Position numbers and translations under genes: made by a program. The notes below the pieces were generated by a model, which was given only the letters and a program-made list of their open reading frames with translations, was not told the DNA's origin and made no database searches. Below are positions 26,501-34,548 of a stretch of 64,000 nucleotides of DNA, piece after piece (within the stretch, counting starts at the first letter, position 1; each line of letters begins with the position of its first letter). The stretch lies in NCBI GenBank assembly GCA_910576205.1, contig CAJTHL010000012.1, positions 1-64,000 on the forward strand. Reading direction: 5' to 3'. The DNA comes from Clostridia bacterium. GTDB lineage: Bacteria; Bacillota; Clostridia; Lachnospirales; Lachnospiraceae.

Positions 26501-27508
26501 TGACCCAGGAGCCTCCGATTCCGCAGCCTGCGCCTGCGCCTTAATGCCTTCCAGGCCTTCCAGTAGGCTGTCGAACGCGTTTACTAATTCTTTACACTTT
26601 GTATAATCACCCAGCTCAGCCTCAATGGCCGCCAGGTTTTTCGTGATCTCCGCCCTCTGCTCATCAATCAGCGTCTGCGCCGCCGCAAGCTGCGCCGCGG
26701 TCTCGGTCTTTTTGGAGTCCAGCTCCTTAATGCCGGAGCGCACCTCATTCAGACCATCCTCCAGATCGCTCTTGTTTTCCTGGAGATCAGCCTCATTTTC
26801 CCTTAGGTCGGCTATGCTGTCGTTTAATTCCTTCTGCCCGTCGGCAAGCTCTTTTCTGGCGTCCTCCAGCTCCTTCTCGGCATCCTCAAATTCCCCTTCC
26901 ACATAACCGAAAACCTGGAGATTTACAGCGTCGATCTTCTCCTGGCGTATTATCACATGTACGCTCTCCTCCACCAGGCCCTCCGCGTCCACGGAAGCCA
27001 CGCCCTCCAGGCTTTCCAGCGCAGGCATCAGCACATCGTTTGCCATATCCGTAATCTCTGCATTGGTCTTGCCCTCCACGCCGACGGCCGCCACCATCAC
27101 AGGCAGCATATCCGGGTTAAGCTTCATAATAATGGGGTTCCCCACCGAGTCGTCCCAGAAGCTCTTGATCTGATCCAGATTTTCACGGATTTCCAGGGAA
27201 ACCGAATCCATGTTGGCTGTCTGGGCAAACTCCAGAATCACCATGGAATAGTTTTCGCCGGATATCGAACTGATATTCTCTATATTGCTGACCATAGCCA
27301 TAGACTGCTCCACCGGCTTGGTCACCACCATCTCCACCGTCTCCGGGTTTGCTCCCGGATAGGTAGTCATTACAATCACATAGGGCAGATTAATGCTGGG
27401 AAGCAGGTCTGTAGTCATCCTGGTAAAAGAAACGCAACCCAGAATAATCACCAGCACCACCGCAACCAGAACTGTATATGGCTTTTTCACGCTGACTTTT
27501 GCTATCAC
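23510..27508 (-). CDS. RND-family exporter with a long coiled-coil insertion
   Basis: A 1332-residue membrane pump of the AcrB/HAE1-like family. TM1 is at residues 8-30. A TM2-TM6 bundle around residue 640-760 includes the proton-relay block GMLVDNSIVVIENIYR. The second bundle lies near the C-terminus. Between about residues 200 and 500, within the first extracytoplasmic loop, is a 300-residue heptad-rich insertion (EDAEKELEDARKELADGQKEL and later AKEQLESAQDQLTDAWEQ) that ordinary RND pumps of about 1030 residues lack. There is no membrane-fusion protein or outer-membrane partner nearby. The start is GTG at 27508 after GAGGAGG. It probably exports an amphiphilic drug or lipid; the substrate is unknown. 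Confidence 0.85.
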   Translation of the reverse strand: MIAKVSVKKPYTVLVAVVLVIILGCVSFTRMTTDLLPSINLPYVIVMTTYPGANPETVEMVVTKPVEQSMAMVSNIENISSISGENYSMVILEFAQTANMDSVSLEIRENLDQIKSFWDDSVGNPIIMKLNPDMLPVMVAAVGVEGKTNAEITDMANDVLMPALESLEGVASVDAEGLVEESVHVIIRQEKIDAVNLQVFGYVEGEFEDAEKELEDARKELADGQKELNDSIADLRENEADLQENKSDLEDGLNEVRSGIKELDSKKTETAAQLAAAQTLIDEQRAEITKNLAAIEAELGDYTKCKELVNAFDSLLEGLEGIKAQAQAAESEAPGSGDGVVAAGISGILESLKGTPMESQAEALLGSVDTITGLEGAITSITTLKSTAENDLKLEEAKPEVQAALAAKPQLESANATLSQKLTEVNMGEMIAAMEMGSASATLNITKSQLKSAKEQLESAQDQLTDAWEQIRDAQEQLNEGKDQLREGQEELEEKKADALDSADMTNILTVDTVKSLLAAQNFSMPGGYVTEEGIDYLVRVGDKPDDVESLANMPLMDLEMDGVDTIFLKDVADVFMTDNSAESYTNINGDPGILLSIQKQTGYSTGDVSKRLNAEFATLMEEDAGLHIIPLMDQGIYIDLVMDSILNNILIGAALAILILILFLRDLRPTFVIACSIPISLVTALVCMYFSGITLNVISLSGLALGIGMLVDNSIVVIENIYRMRSEGVPMREAAIEGAREVGGAIMASTLTTVCVFAPIVFTEGITRQLFVDMGLTIAYSLLASLVIAMTVVPAMSSKVLVKTEEKKVSSFFTRLLGSYEWLLARALKVKPLVLVGAVLLLCLSTLAALSNGTAFMTDMDSTQMTATVELEKGSSLADTKEVTDEIVRRIMTIEDVQDVGAMTTSGDMSMLSGGGDVNVSSIYITLDENKKHTNEELAKEIGKMTEDLDCELTLDTSSMDMSAMGGSGIQIVIKGRELDTLQEIATDLAGELAKIKGTEEVSDGQEDTTGELRVIINRDKAIEHGLTVAQVFSMLNARLADPSSATTLTTEIKDYDVLVMNGDDIELTRDTVEELVLDVSKKDGTYEHVPLKEIADFERTEGVSSIQRDAQSRMISVTAAIAEGYNVGLVGNDVERMLKDYDVPEGYSVHMSGENETINDAMKQLVLMLVLALAFMYLIMVAQFQSLLSPFIIMFTVPLAFTGGLLALFVGGYEISVIAMIGFVMLSGIIVNNGIVLIDYTNQLRQEGMEKREALLTAGRTRLRPVLMTALTTILALSGMVFARDMGSDMARPMAVVTTGGLVYGTLLTLFVIPCVYDIFMREKKRREAE

Positions 27509-27552
27509 TGAAATGTCCTCCTCGTCACTGTCCAGATAAATGCCGATTTCCG

Positions 27553-27570
27553 TCCGACCAGTCGGTCGGA
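27553..27570. promoter_or_regulatory. Palindromic TetR-type operator
   Basis: TCCGACC-AGTC-GGTCGGA, a perfect 18-bp palindrome that starts about 12 bp downstream of the -10 of the RND-tetR promoter, so a bound dimer would cover the transcription start. The core GACCGACTGGTC is common among TetR operators. Confidence 0.8.
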
Positions 27571-27581
27571 TTTCCGTTCCT

Positions 27582-27610
27582 ATTATATTTTAACGGAATG
27601 AACATGTCAA
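27582..27610 (-). promoter_or_regulatory. Consensus sigma-A promoter of the RND-tetR operon
   Basis: TTGACA (27610-27605), a 17-nt spacer and TATAAT (27587-27582). Both hexamers are perfect, so the promoter should be strong unless repressed. Confidence 0.9.
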
Positions 27611-27650
27611 TAGAAGGAACCATTAAAATTTTATAAAAATATCCTTACAC

Positions 27651-27694
27651 AAAAAAGCCCCCTCCATCTGGCGAAACCGTCTGACGGAGAGGGA
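27651..27694 (-). terminator. Terminator of metK
   Basis: On the minus strand CCCTCTCC and GGAGGGGG arms flank a 20-base inner region and are followed by GCTTTTTT. It lies 42 bp after the metK stop. Confidence 0.75.
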
Positions 27695-27735
27695 CTTATA
27701 AACTACTTATTTTTTATTCCGCTTTTACGCATCCA

Positions 27736-28923
27736 TTAGAGATACTTTTTCAGCTGCTCTACACGGTCTGTTTTCTCCCAGGGCAGATCAAGGTCTGTAC
27801 GGCCAAAATGTCCATAGGCCGCTGTCTGCTTATAGATGGGTCTGCGCAGATCCAGCATTTTGATAATCCCTGCGGGACGCAGGTCAAAGTTTTCCCGGAC
27901 AATCTCTACCAGCTTCTGGTCAGACAGTTTTCCGGTGCCGAAAGTCTCTACATTGACAGAGGTGGGCCTTGCCACACCTATAGCATAGGAAAGCTGTACC
28001 TCGCATTTCCCAGCCAGTCCTGCCGCTACAATGTTTTTAGCCACATAGCGGGCCGCATAGGCTGCGGAACGGTCTACCTTTGTGCAGTCCTTACCGGAAA
28101 AAGCGCCGCCGCCGTGACGGGCCATACCGCCGTAGGTGTCTACGATAATCTTGCGCCCGGTAAGGCCGCTGTCCCCGTTGGGGCCGCCGATCACAAAGCG
28201 TCCTGTGGGATTAATAAAGAACTTCGTGTCCGCGTCCACCATCTCTGCCGGAAGGATGGGATCAAAAACGTATTTCCTAATGTCCTTATGTATCTGCTCC
28301 TGGGTTACATCGTCGCTGTGCTGAGTGGAGAGCACTACGGCGTCCAGCCGCACAGGTCTGCCGTTCTCGTCATACTCCACGGTCACCTGGGATTTTCCAT
28401 CGGGACGCAGGTAAGGCAGGGTGCCGTCTTTACGCACTTTGGTAAGCTGGAGGGCAAGCTTATGGGCCAGGGAGATGGGGTAAGGCATCAGCTCCGGCGT
28501 CTCATTGCTGGCATAGCCGTACATCATACCCTGGTCGCCTGCGCCGATGGCTTCCAGCTCGTCGTCCGTCATGGTGTTTTCTTTTGCCTCCAGAGCCTTG
28601 TTCACGCCCATGGCAATGTCCGTGGACTGCTCGTCAATGGCTGTAATTACCGCGCAGTTATCCGCATCAAATCCGAATTTCCCTCTGGTATATCCGATCT
28701 CCCGGACAGTTTCACGGACAATCTTCTGAATATCCACATATCCCTTTGTGGTGATCTCACCCATCACCAGCACAAGACCGGTGGTGGTGGCCGTCTCGCA
28801 GGCTACGCGGCTCATGGGATCCTGCTCCAGCAGGGCGTCCAGAACCGCGTCGGATATCTGGTCACAGATTTTATCCGGATGTCCTTCTGTCACGGACTCT
28901 GAAGTAAATAAAAGTTTTTCCAT
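27736..28923 (-). CDS. metK: S-adenosylmethionine synthetase
   Basis: A 395-residue enzyme that makes SAM from methionine and ATP. The N-terminus [22 protein letters not shown], the hexapeptide GAGDQG (residues about 116-121) and GGGAFSGKD near residue 266 are family signatures. An AAGGAGG site precedes the ATG, and a SAM-I riboswitch lies upstream. Together with ahcY and mtaD earlier in the window, it covers SAM supply and by-product removal. Confidence 0.97.
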   Translation of the reverse strand: MEKLLFTSESVTEGHPDKICDQISDAVLDALLEQDPMSRVACETATTTGLVLVMGEITTKGYVDIQKIVRETVREIGYTRGKFGFDADNCAVITAIDEQSTDIAMGVNKALEAKENTMTDDELEAIGAGDQGMMYGYASNETPELMPYPISLAHKLALQLTKVRKDGTLPYLRPDGKSQVTVEYDENGRPVRLDAVVLSTQHSDDVTQEQIHKDIRKYVFDPILPAEMVDADTKFFINPTGRFVIGGPNGDSGLTGRKIIVDTYGGMARHGGGAFSGKDCTKVDRSAAYAARYVAKNIVAAGLAGKCEVQLSYAIGVARPTSVNVETFGTGKLSDQKLVEIVRENFDLRPAGIIKMLDLRRPIYKQTAAYGHFGRTDLDLPWEKTDRVEQLKKYL

Positions 28924-29006
28924 ATTGTTTTCCTCCTTCGTCTGCCCCTTTCCCGGGGCGTTCCTATGTTATTTTCCCCGGAAAATGATTTTCCGGAAAT
29001 AAGAAA

Positions 29007-29147
29007 GAGCCCACATAAGCGGACTCGATAATGACATCAAATCCTCTTATTGTTCGAAAATTACTCGCTCAGGCTGGCACCTTCCGTAACCGGGGTTGCC
29101 GTGACTTCACAGATCCTTTGTATCTCCATCACTCTGAATAAGAGAAA
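29007..29147 (-). ncRNA. SAM-I (S-box) riboswitch controlling metK
   Basis: The aptamer spans 29147-29043 on the minus strand. P1 is formed by CTCTTATT and AATAAGAG. Inside are the conserved blocks GATGGAGATAC, ACGGCAACCCC, GGAAGGTGCCA and CCTGAGCGAG. The expression platform is a terminator with an eight-pair stem GAGTCCGC/GTGGGCTC (29026-29007) followed by TTTCTTATTT. SAM binding would favour termination before metK. Confidence 0.93.
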
Positions 29148-29244
29148 TATGTTCTTTATGGACTTTTCTAAATGCTACTGTACTCTGTTTCAGCGGAAAT
29201 GTCAAGGGAAAATTTGCACCTTTTAAACCGCCTGTAAAAATGCC

Positions 29245-29265
29245 TCCACTTGGTAAGCCAACCTG
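29245..29265 (-). terminator. Weak candidate terminator of murA
   Basis: CCAggTTGG/CCAAgTGG hairpin with a four-base loop, with a TTTTT run beginning five bases past the stem on the minus strand. The spacing of the T-run makes it doubtful. Confidence 0.35.
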
Positions 29266-29291
29266 GGGTTATGCCCCTATGCCCTGGCTGT

Positions 29292-30584
29292 TCAGCCTAC
29301 TTTCAGCTTAAACTTCTGAAGCTCCCGCTCTCCCGACACCTTCTGTATCTGGGCTCCCAGGCTCTCCAGCTTTTCCTCAAAGCACTCATATCCCCGCTCA
29401 ATAAAGTAAATATCGTCAATAATCGTAATCCCCTCCGCCGCAAGGCCTGCCAGCACAAGAGCCGCGCCTGCGCGCAGGTCGGGAGTGGAAATCTGCGCCC
29501 CTGTATAGCGACCCACACCGTCGATAAAGGCTGTATTGCCCTTGACACGGATATTGGCGCCCATACGGGCAAGCTCGTCCACATATTTAAAGCGGTTCTC
29601 GAAGATACTCTCCGTCACCATGCTTGTCCCCTGGGCCAGGGCCAGAGCCACGGTAATCTGGGGCTGCATGTCCGTGGGAAATCCCGGGTAGGGAAGCGTC
29701 TTTACATTTGTACACTTAAGTCCCTTAGAGCAGACCACGCGGACCGCGTCGTCCAGCTCCTTGATCTCGCAACCGATCTCAATAAGCTTTGCCGACGTGG
29801 CTTCCAGATGCTTGGGAATAACGTTTTTCACCGTCACATCGCCCTTTGTAACCGCTGCCGCAAACATAAAGGTACCGGCCTCAATCTGATCGGGAATAAT
29901 GGAATACTCTGTCTTATGGAGGGTCTCCACGCCCCGGATACGGATGACGTCCGTACCTGCGCCCTTGATGTTTGCCCCCATGCTGTTCAGAAAGTTTGCC
30001 ACATCCACCACATGGGGCTCTTTGGCGGCATTTTCAATAACTGTTCCGCCCTCCGCCATGGAAGCGGCCAGCATAATATTGATGGTAGCCCCCACGCTGA
30101 CCATATCCAGATAAATATGGCTTCCCCGCAGGTGCTTTGCATCCGCAATAATAAATCCGTGCTCAATCTTTACATCCGCCCCCAGCGCCCGGAAACCCTT
30201 CAGATGCTGGTCAATGGGACGTGTACCGATATCGCAGCCGCCCGGAAGCGGCACCTGGGCATGCTTGTACTTGCCCAACAAAGCGCCTAATAGATAATAG
30301 GAAGCGCGGATTCTCTTAATGGACTCGTATTCCACGCTGTAATCGCCGATCATAGCGCCGTTAATCTTCACCACGTGTCGGCCCATGCGCTCCACATTGG
30401 CGCCGATCTGGCTCATGGCATTCAACAGTACATTAATATCCCTTACATCTGGCAGATTCTCTACCAGAACATTCTCATCCGTCATAATGGCCGCTGCCAG
30501 AATTGCCAGAGCTGCATTCTTTGCGCCACCAATTTCAACCTCGCCAACCAGCGGGTTTCCTCCCTTAATCACATATTGTTCCAT
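29292..30584 (-). CDS. murA: UDP-N-acetylglucosamine 1-carboxyvinyltransferase
   Basis: A 430-residue enzyme that commits UDP-GlcNAc to peptidoglycan synthesis by transfer of enolpyruvate. K22-N23 in GGAKNAALAILAA and the catalytic cysteine C117 in PGGCDIGTRP are present, so it should be fosfomycin-sensitive in principle. The start is ATG at 30584 (MEQYVIKGG) behind GGGAG; a longer frame is not conserved. Its promoter is about 210 bp upstream, inside the tail of a recombinase remnant. Confidence 0.94.
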   Translation of the reverse strand: MEQYVIKGGNPLVGEVEIGGAKNAALAILAAAIMTDENVLVENLPDVRDINVLLNAMSQIGANVERMGRHVVKINGAMIGDYSVEYESIKRIRASYYLLGALLGKYKHAQVPLPGGCDIGTRPIDQHLKGFRALGADVKIEHGFIIADAKHLRGSHIYLDMVSVGATINIMLAASMAEGGTVIENAAKEPHVVDVANFLNSMGANIKGAGTDVIRIRGVETLHKTEYSIIPDQIEAGTFMFAAAVTKGDVTVKNVIPKHLEATSAKLIEIGCEIKELDDAVRVVCSKGLKCTNVKTLPYPGFPTDMQPQITVALALAQGTSMVTESIFENRFKYVDELARMGANIRVKGNTAFIDGVGRYTGAQISTPDLRAGAALVLAGLAAEGITIIDDIYFIERGYECFEEKLESLGAQIQKVSGERELQKFKLKVG

Positions 30585-30784
30585 AGCATACTCCCGTTTT
30601 CCCTGTGCCGCCCAGAATCCCGGCCCAGGCTCTATCATTTTTCCGAAAACCTCCAAAGGGTCTTCGTCTTATCGTCGATTTTATTTTTTCACAAATCAAT
30701 TCCCGTTATACCCGGAAATTTCTTAATCTTTTTCATCATGCGGCTTTCGAATCTGGAAATATTTTCCTCCCCAAAGCTGCCGTT

Positions 30785-31456
30785 TTACTTTAGTATACCA
30801 CAATTCAAAAATTTGTAAATACCGAATACTTGTGCGTTTTTTAAGGGATTCCACCCATAACATCCCTGCATGGTAAGGCGCATATTTTCCCGTTTCTGTT
30901 CCAGATTAGGATGGACATACTGATTCAAGGTAACACTGATATTCGAATGACCCAGAATTTCGCTTAATGTTTTCATATCAAAACCCACCTCCGCACAGCG
31001 GGTGGCAAAGGTGTGCCGAAGGGTGTGAAAATGAACCGCCTCAATCCTGCACGCCTCTGTATACTCTTTCAAGCAGCGTTGAAGCTTTCCAGGCTCCATG
31101 CACCGCCGTGTTCCCGTAAGGATAAAAGCCTGGGGATCTCCAGGGGAAAGTCTTGCACACAGAGTCATTAAGTCCGGCATATGGGGAATGGTTCGACAGG
31201 AACTGTCTGTTTTTGGCGCCCCTATTACCACCCGGGTTTTTATGAGGGCCTCTGTCTCCGGTTTCTGAATCCGCTGAACCGTCTGGCAAATGGACAGCGT
31301 GCAGGTTTCCAAAGAAATATCACTTCATCGGAACGCACATACCTTGCCGATCCAAAGGCCGGTACGAAGTGCCAGATACACGCCAAATTTACAGAGATCC
31401 ATTTCTTCTGTCAAGGGTTTGATGTAATTTTCCATATCCGCCTTGTATTTTGCCAT
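30785..31456 (-). pseudogene. Tyrosine recombinase (integrase) remnant, catalytic half only
   Basis: From ATG at 31456 the minus strand reads as the catalytic half of a phage or transposon integrase. LALRTGLWIGKVCAFR is followed by TGA at 31327-31325 where relatives have Trp in RWSDIS. The frame then continues as SDISLETC and HTLRHTFATRC, LGHSNISVTLNQYVH. The first catalytic Arg (TGLRIGE in relatives) is Trp here, and the N-terminal DNA-binding half is missing. The C-terminus reads through into old intergenic DNA. It is certainly inactive and marks a former integrated element. Confidence 0.85.
30792..30819 (-). promoter_or_regulatory. Promoter of murA
   Basis: TTTACA (30819-30814), a 16-nt spacer, and TATACT (30797-30792) with an upstream TGG that gives an extended -10. 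It overlaps the last codons of the recombinase remnant and leaves a 200-nt untranslated leader in which I see no further structure. Confidence 0.65.
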
Positions 31457-31480
31457 GGATAACACCTCCATTTTTCATAC

Positions 31481-31843
31481 TTATTGGACCACGAAGGCTC
31501 CTCCTGCCTGAATGGAACGGTTCATTCGGTACTTTATGTCTGTTTCACTTAGGATATTCCAGTATGATTCTTCACGCTTCTCCATAAAAATTTCGGAAAC
31601 GTACAGGTGTTTGTTCTTCTTTGACTTCGTACATTTCTCTTTGTATAGGCAGCCAGTACAGTCCTCGCATTCATATATGGTCACCTGGAATTCGTAGCCG
31701 CTTTTGCTTTTTTGTTTCTTTATATATTGGACTTTCAGTGTTCTGCCGGCATGACAGGTATAAACATCCTCTTCTTCATTGTATGCCATGTTTTCCTTAA
31801 AAAATCTGGTATAATTTTTAGTGTAATTTAAGTTACTCATCAT
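31481..31843 (-). pseudogene. IS1182-type transposase fragment
   Basis: A 120-residue frame resembling the zinc-ribbon and late catalytic part of IS1182-family transposases: ECEDCTGCLYKEKC, KNKHLYVSEIF and ILSETDIKYRMNRSIQ. It breaks off at GGAFVVQ, where relatives continue VEGAFGVLK, and the N-terminal 300 or so residues are absent. No terminal repeats are visible. It ends 24 bp from the start of the truncated recombinase, so the two remnants share a rearrangement junction. Confidence 0.7.
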
Positions 31844-31901
31844 AACTTATACAGCCCCTTTTTTTCCGTTTTCCCAGTATTCCGACATTTTTCAGCAACA
31901 C

Positions 31902-31941
31902 AAAAAACAGCAAATCCTTCTTATCTGATTCGCTGTTTTTT
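31902..31941 (-). terminator. Terminator of the small ORF at 31980
   Basis: AAAAAACAGCGAATC and GATTTGCTGTTTTTT arms around a 10-base loop. The minus-strand RNA ends in six U residues. It lies 38 bp past the stop of the 100-residue ORF. Confidence 0.8.
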
Positions 31942-31979
31942 CTTTAAATAAATGTCAATTTATAAATTTGGGGTATTTC

Positions 31980-32282
31980 TCATCTGTTTTCGGCTTCTTT
32001 TATCAGTCCCCGGCTATACAAAGCCTTGACGGTATCACGGACTCCCGCCAGATACGACAGCTCCGCGCATCTGTTATCCACTGTTCTCCTGCATGCCATA
32101 TAATCGTTGATTAACATTCTTTCGTTTTTATAGAGAACCAGGGCATTGTAGCGTTTTTCCAGTTCTTCCTCATCTGCTCTGTCATGTTTATAAATTTCAT
32201 CGGAAAAGCAGAGCTTGTCTCTGCTTTTTTCCATCAGTCCCTCTATCTCTTCCTTCAATAGCCAGTCCACTAATTTATCCAT
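31980..32282 (-). CDS. Small protein of unknown function, 100 residues
   Basis: A soluble, charged, helical protein (MDKLVDWLLKEEIEGLMEK at the N-terminus, AELSYLAGVRDTVKALYS near the C-terminus). The size and the C-terminal helix ending in an AGVR-type motif remind me of the small clostridial DUF6809-like proteins, but I am not sure. It follows lysS by 67 bp and has its own terminator. No function can be assigned. Confidence 0.5.
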   Translation of the reverse strand: MDKLVDWLLKEEIEGLMEKSRDKLCFSDEIYKHDRADEEELEKRYNALVLYKNERMLINDYMACRRTVDNRCAELSYLAGVRDTVKALYSRGLIKEAENR

Positions 32283-32349
32283 ATTTCCCCCCAGATCAAG
32301 CGCCGTATCCTTTTTCCGCTTTTTGCTAAAGCCCGTACTCTGTATGGTT

Positions 32350-33846
32350 TTAGCGCTCTATGCTTTTCATGGTGGGGAAAAGCAGCACATCCCTTATAGC
32401 CGCCGAATCCGTCAGCAGCATACACATCCTGTCAATGCCAAACCCGATGCCTCCGGTGGGCGGCATACCGATCTCCAGCGCGTTCAGGAAATCCTCGTCG
32501 GTGGTGTTGGCTTCCTCGTCTCCCTGGGCCAGCAATTCCTCCTGGGCTTTGAAGCGCTCCCTCTGATCGATAGGGTCGTTAAGCTCCGAGTAGGCGTTTG
32601 CCATTTCCCAGCCATTCATAAAAAACTCAAAACGTTCTACATAATCGGGGTTGTCCGGCTTCTTTTTGGTGAGGGGTGAAATTTCAATGGGGTGATCCAT
32701 TACAAAGGTGGGCTGAATCAGATGCGCCTCGGCAAATTCTTCGAAGAACAGGCTCAGAATATCGCCCTTCTTATGGCGCTCCTCAAATTCCACGCCTTTT
32801 TCCTTTGCAGCCGCACGCGCCTCCTCTGTGCTGCTGATCTTGTCAAAGTCTACGCCCGCGTACTTTTTCACGGCCTCCACCATGGTAATCCGCTCAAAGG
32901 GCTTACCAAGATCCATCTCCACGCCGTTATATACTATCTTTGTGGTTCCAAGAACTGCCTGGGCCACATGACGGTACAGATTTTCCGTTAAATCCATCAT
33001 GCCATAGTAATCCGTGTACGCCTGGTAAAGCTCCATCAAGGTAAACTCCGGATTGTGGCGTGTATCCAGGCCCTCGTTGCGGAACACACGGCCGATCTCG
33101 TAAACCCGCTCCAGTCCTCCCACGATCAGACGCTTCAGATACAGCTCCAGGGATATGCGAAGCTTTAAATCCTCGTCCAGGGCATTGAAATGCGTCTCAA
33201 AAGGCCTGGCCGCAGCGCCCCCCGCATTGGCCACAAGCATGGGGGTTTCCACCTCCATAAAGCCTTCTCCATCCAGATAACGGCGTATCTCACTGATAAT
33301 CCGGGAGCGCTTGATAAAGGTATCCTTTACCTCCGGGTTCATAATGAGATCCGTATATCTCTGGCGGTAACGCAGGTCTGTGTTGGTGAGGCCATGATAT
33401 TTCTCCGGGAGAATCTGAAGGCTCTTGGAAAGAAGCGTTATTCTGGCCGCATGGATGGAGATTTCCCCGGTCTTTGTCCGGAACGCTTCTCCTTCAATGC
33501 CCACAATATCCCCAATATCATATTTTTTGAAATCTTTATAACTGTCCTCGCCTACGCTGTCCCGGGCCACATAGGACTGGATATTTCCCTTTAAATCCTG
33601 CACATTACAGAAAGACGCCTTACCCATAACCCGCTTGGACATCATACGGCCGGCCACGGTCACAGTCTTTCCTTCCAGGGTCTCAAAATCGTCCTTGATC
33701 TCCTGGCTGTGATGGCTCACAGCAAATTTTGTGATCTGAAAAGGATCCATGCCGCATTCCTGCAGCGCAGCCAGCTTTTCCCGGCGCACCTTCAGAAGCT
33801 GCTTTACATCCTGCTCCTGCGTATTTCCGTTCTTTTGTTCTCCCAT
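32350..33846 (-). CDS. lysS: Lysyl-tRNA synthetase, class II
   Basis: A 498-residue class II synthetase with an OB-fold anticodon-binding domain (residues about 60-170) and a catalytic domain containing motif 2 ([21 protein letters not shown]) and motif 3 ([12 protein letters not shown]). The start is ATG at 33846 with GGAG eight bases upstream; the in-frame GTG nine bases earlier overlaps that site. It lies 89 bp downstream of greA in the same orientation, a common pairing in Firmicutes, and is probably co-transcribed. Confidence 0.95.
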   Translation of the reverse strand: MGEQKNGNTQEQDVKQLLKVRREKLAALQECGMDPFQITKFAVSHHSQEIKDDFETLEGKTVTVAGRMMSKRVMGKASFCNVQDLKGNIQSYVARDSVGEDSYKDFKKYDIGDIVGIEGEAFRTKTGEISIHAARITLLSKSLQILPEKYHGLTNTDLRYRQRYTDLIMNPEVKDTFIKRSRIISEIRRYLDGEGFMEVETPMLVANAGGAAARPFETHFNALDEDLKLRISLELYLKRLIVGGLERVYEIGRVFRNEGLDTRHNPEFTLMELYQAYTDYYGMMDLTENLYRHVAQAVLGTTKIVYNGVEMDLGKPFERITMVEAVKKYAGVDFDKISSTEEARAAAKEKGVEFEERHKKGDILSLFFEEFAEAHLIQPTFVMDHPIEISPLTKKKPDNPDYVERFEFFMNGWEMANAYSELNDPIDQRERFKAQEELLAQGDEEANTTDEDFLNALEIGMPPTGGIGFGIDRMCMLLTDSAAIRDVLLFPTMKSIER

Positions 33847-33935
33847 ATCCGCCACTCCTTATTTCTCTTTTCTGCCAGACTCTTTGCCCGGAACATCCCA
33901 TGCCTGTCCCCCAGGCCGGAACCATATCCTCTGTC

Positions 33936-34415
33936 TCAGTTTGAACGCTGGATCTCCAGCACCTTATACTCAATTACTCCCGCCTGGGTCTCCACCTGCA
34001 CAGTGTTGCCCACCTTGGCGCCAATCAAAGCCCTTCCTACCGGGGACTCATTGGAAATCTTACCGTTCAGGCTGTTGGCCTCGGAGGATCCCACAATCTT
34101 AAATTCCTCCTCCTCGTCAAATTCCACGTCCAGAACCCGTACCTTACAGCCCACGCTGATCTTGTCCAGGTCTACCTCATCCTCCACTACCACTTCCGCG
34201 TTTTTCAGAATTTTCTCAATCTGCTCAATGCGGGCCTCAATATCCCTCTGCTCGTCCTTTGCGGCGTCATACTCTGCATTCTCAGACAGATCGCCCTGCT
34301 CCCTGGCCTCTTTGATCTTGCTGGCAATCTCCTTGCGCTTGTTCACCTTCAGATCCTGCAATTCATCCTCCAGCTTTTTCAAGCCCTCATAAGTAAGTAA
34401 TTTCTTTTCGCTCAT
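33936..34415 (-). CDS. greA: Transcription elongation factor GreA
   Basis: A 159-residue protein that rescues backtracked RNA polymerase. The N-terminal coiled coil carries LTYEGLKKLEDELQDLK, DLSENAEYDAAKDEQ (the acidic tip) and EARIEQIEKIL. The C-terminal FKBP-like domain ends in SPVGRALIGAKVGNTVQV. Its length is standard and it is driven by a perfect consensus promoter. Confidence 0.95.
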   Translation of the reverse strand: MSEKKLLTYEGLKKLEDELQDLKVNKRKEIASKIKEAREQGDLSENAEYDAAKDEQRDIEARIEQIEKILKNAEVVVEDEVDLDKISVGCKVRVLDVEFDEEEEFKIVGSSEANSLNGKISNESPVGRALIGAKVGNTVQVETQAGVIEYKVLEIQRSN

Positions 34416-34513
34416 AGTGCAACATCCTTCCTGTTTCTTTCTATCATTATAGCTGATTTTATGCGTAATATTCTCGATTATTCCAGCATTTTATAGGTTG
34501 CGTCAACGAATGC

Positions 34514-34542
34514 ATTATACATGAATGCATTTTTCTTGTCAA
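34514..34542 (-). promoter_or_regulatory. Consensus promoter of greA-lysS
   Basis: TTGACA (34542-34537), a 17-nt spacer and TATAAT (34519-34514), both perfect, starting 7 bp past the dusB stop. A repeated AATGCATTC element flanks the -10. A second possible -35 (TTGACG, 34506-34501) lies just downstream. Confidence 0.88.
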
Positions 34543-34548
34543 TGAATT

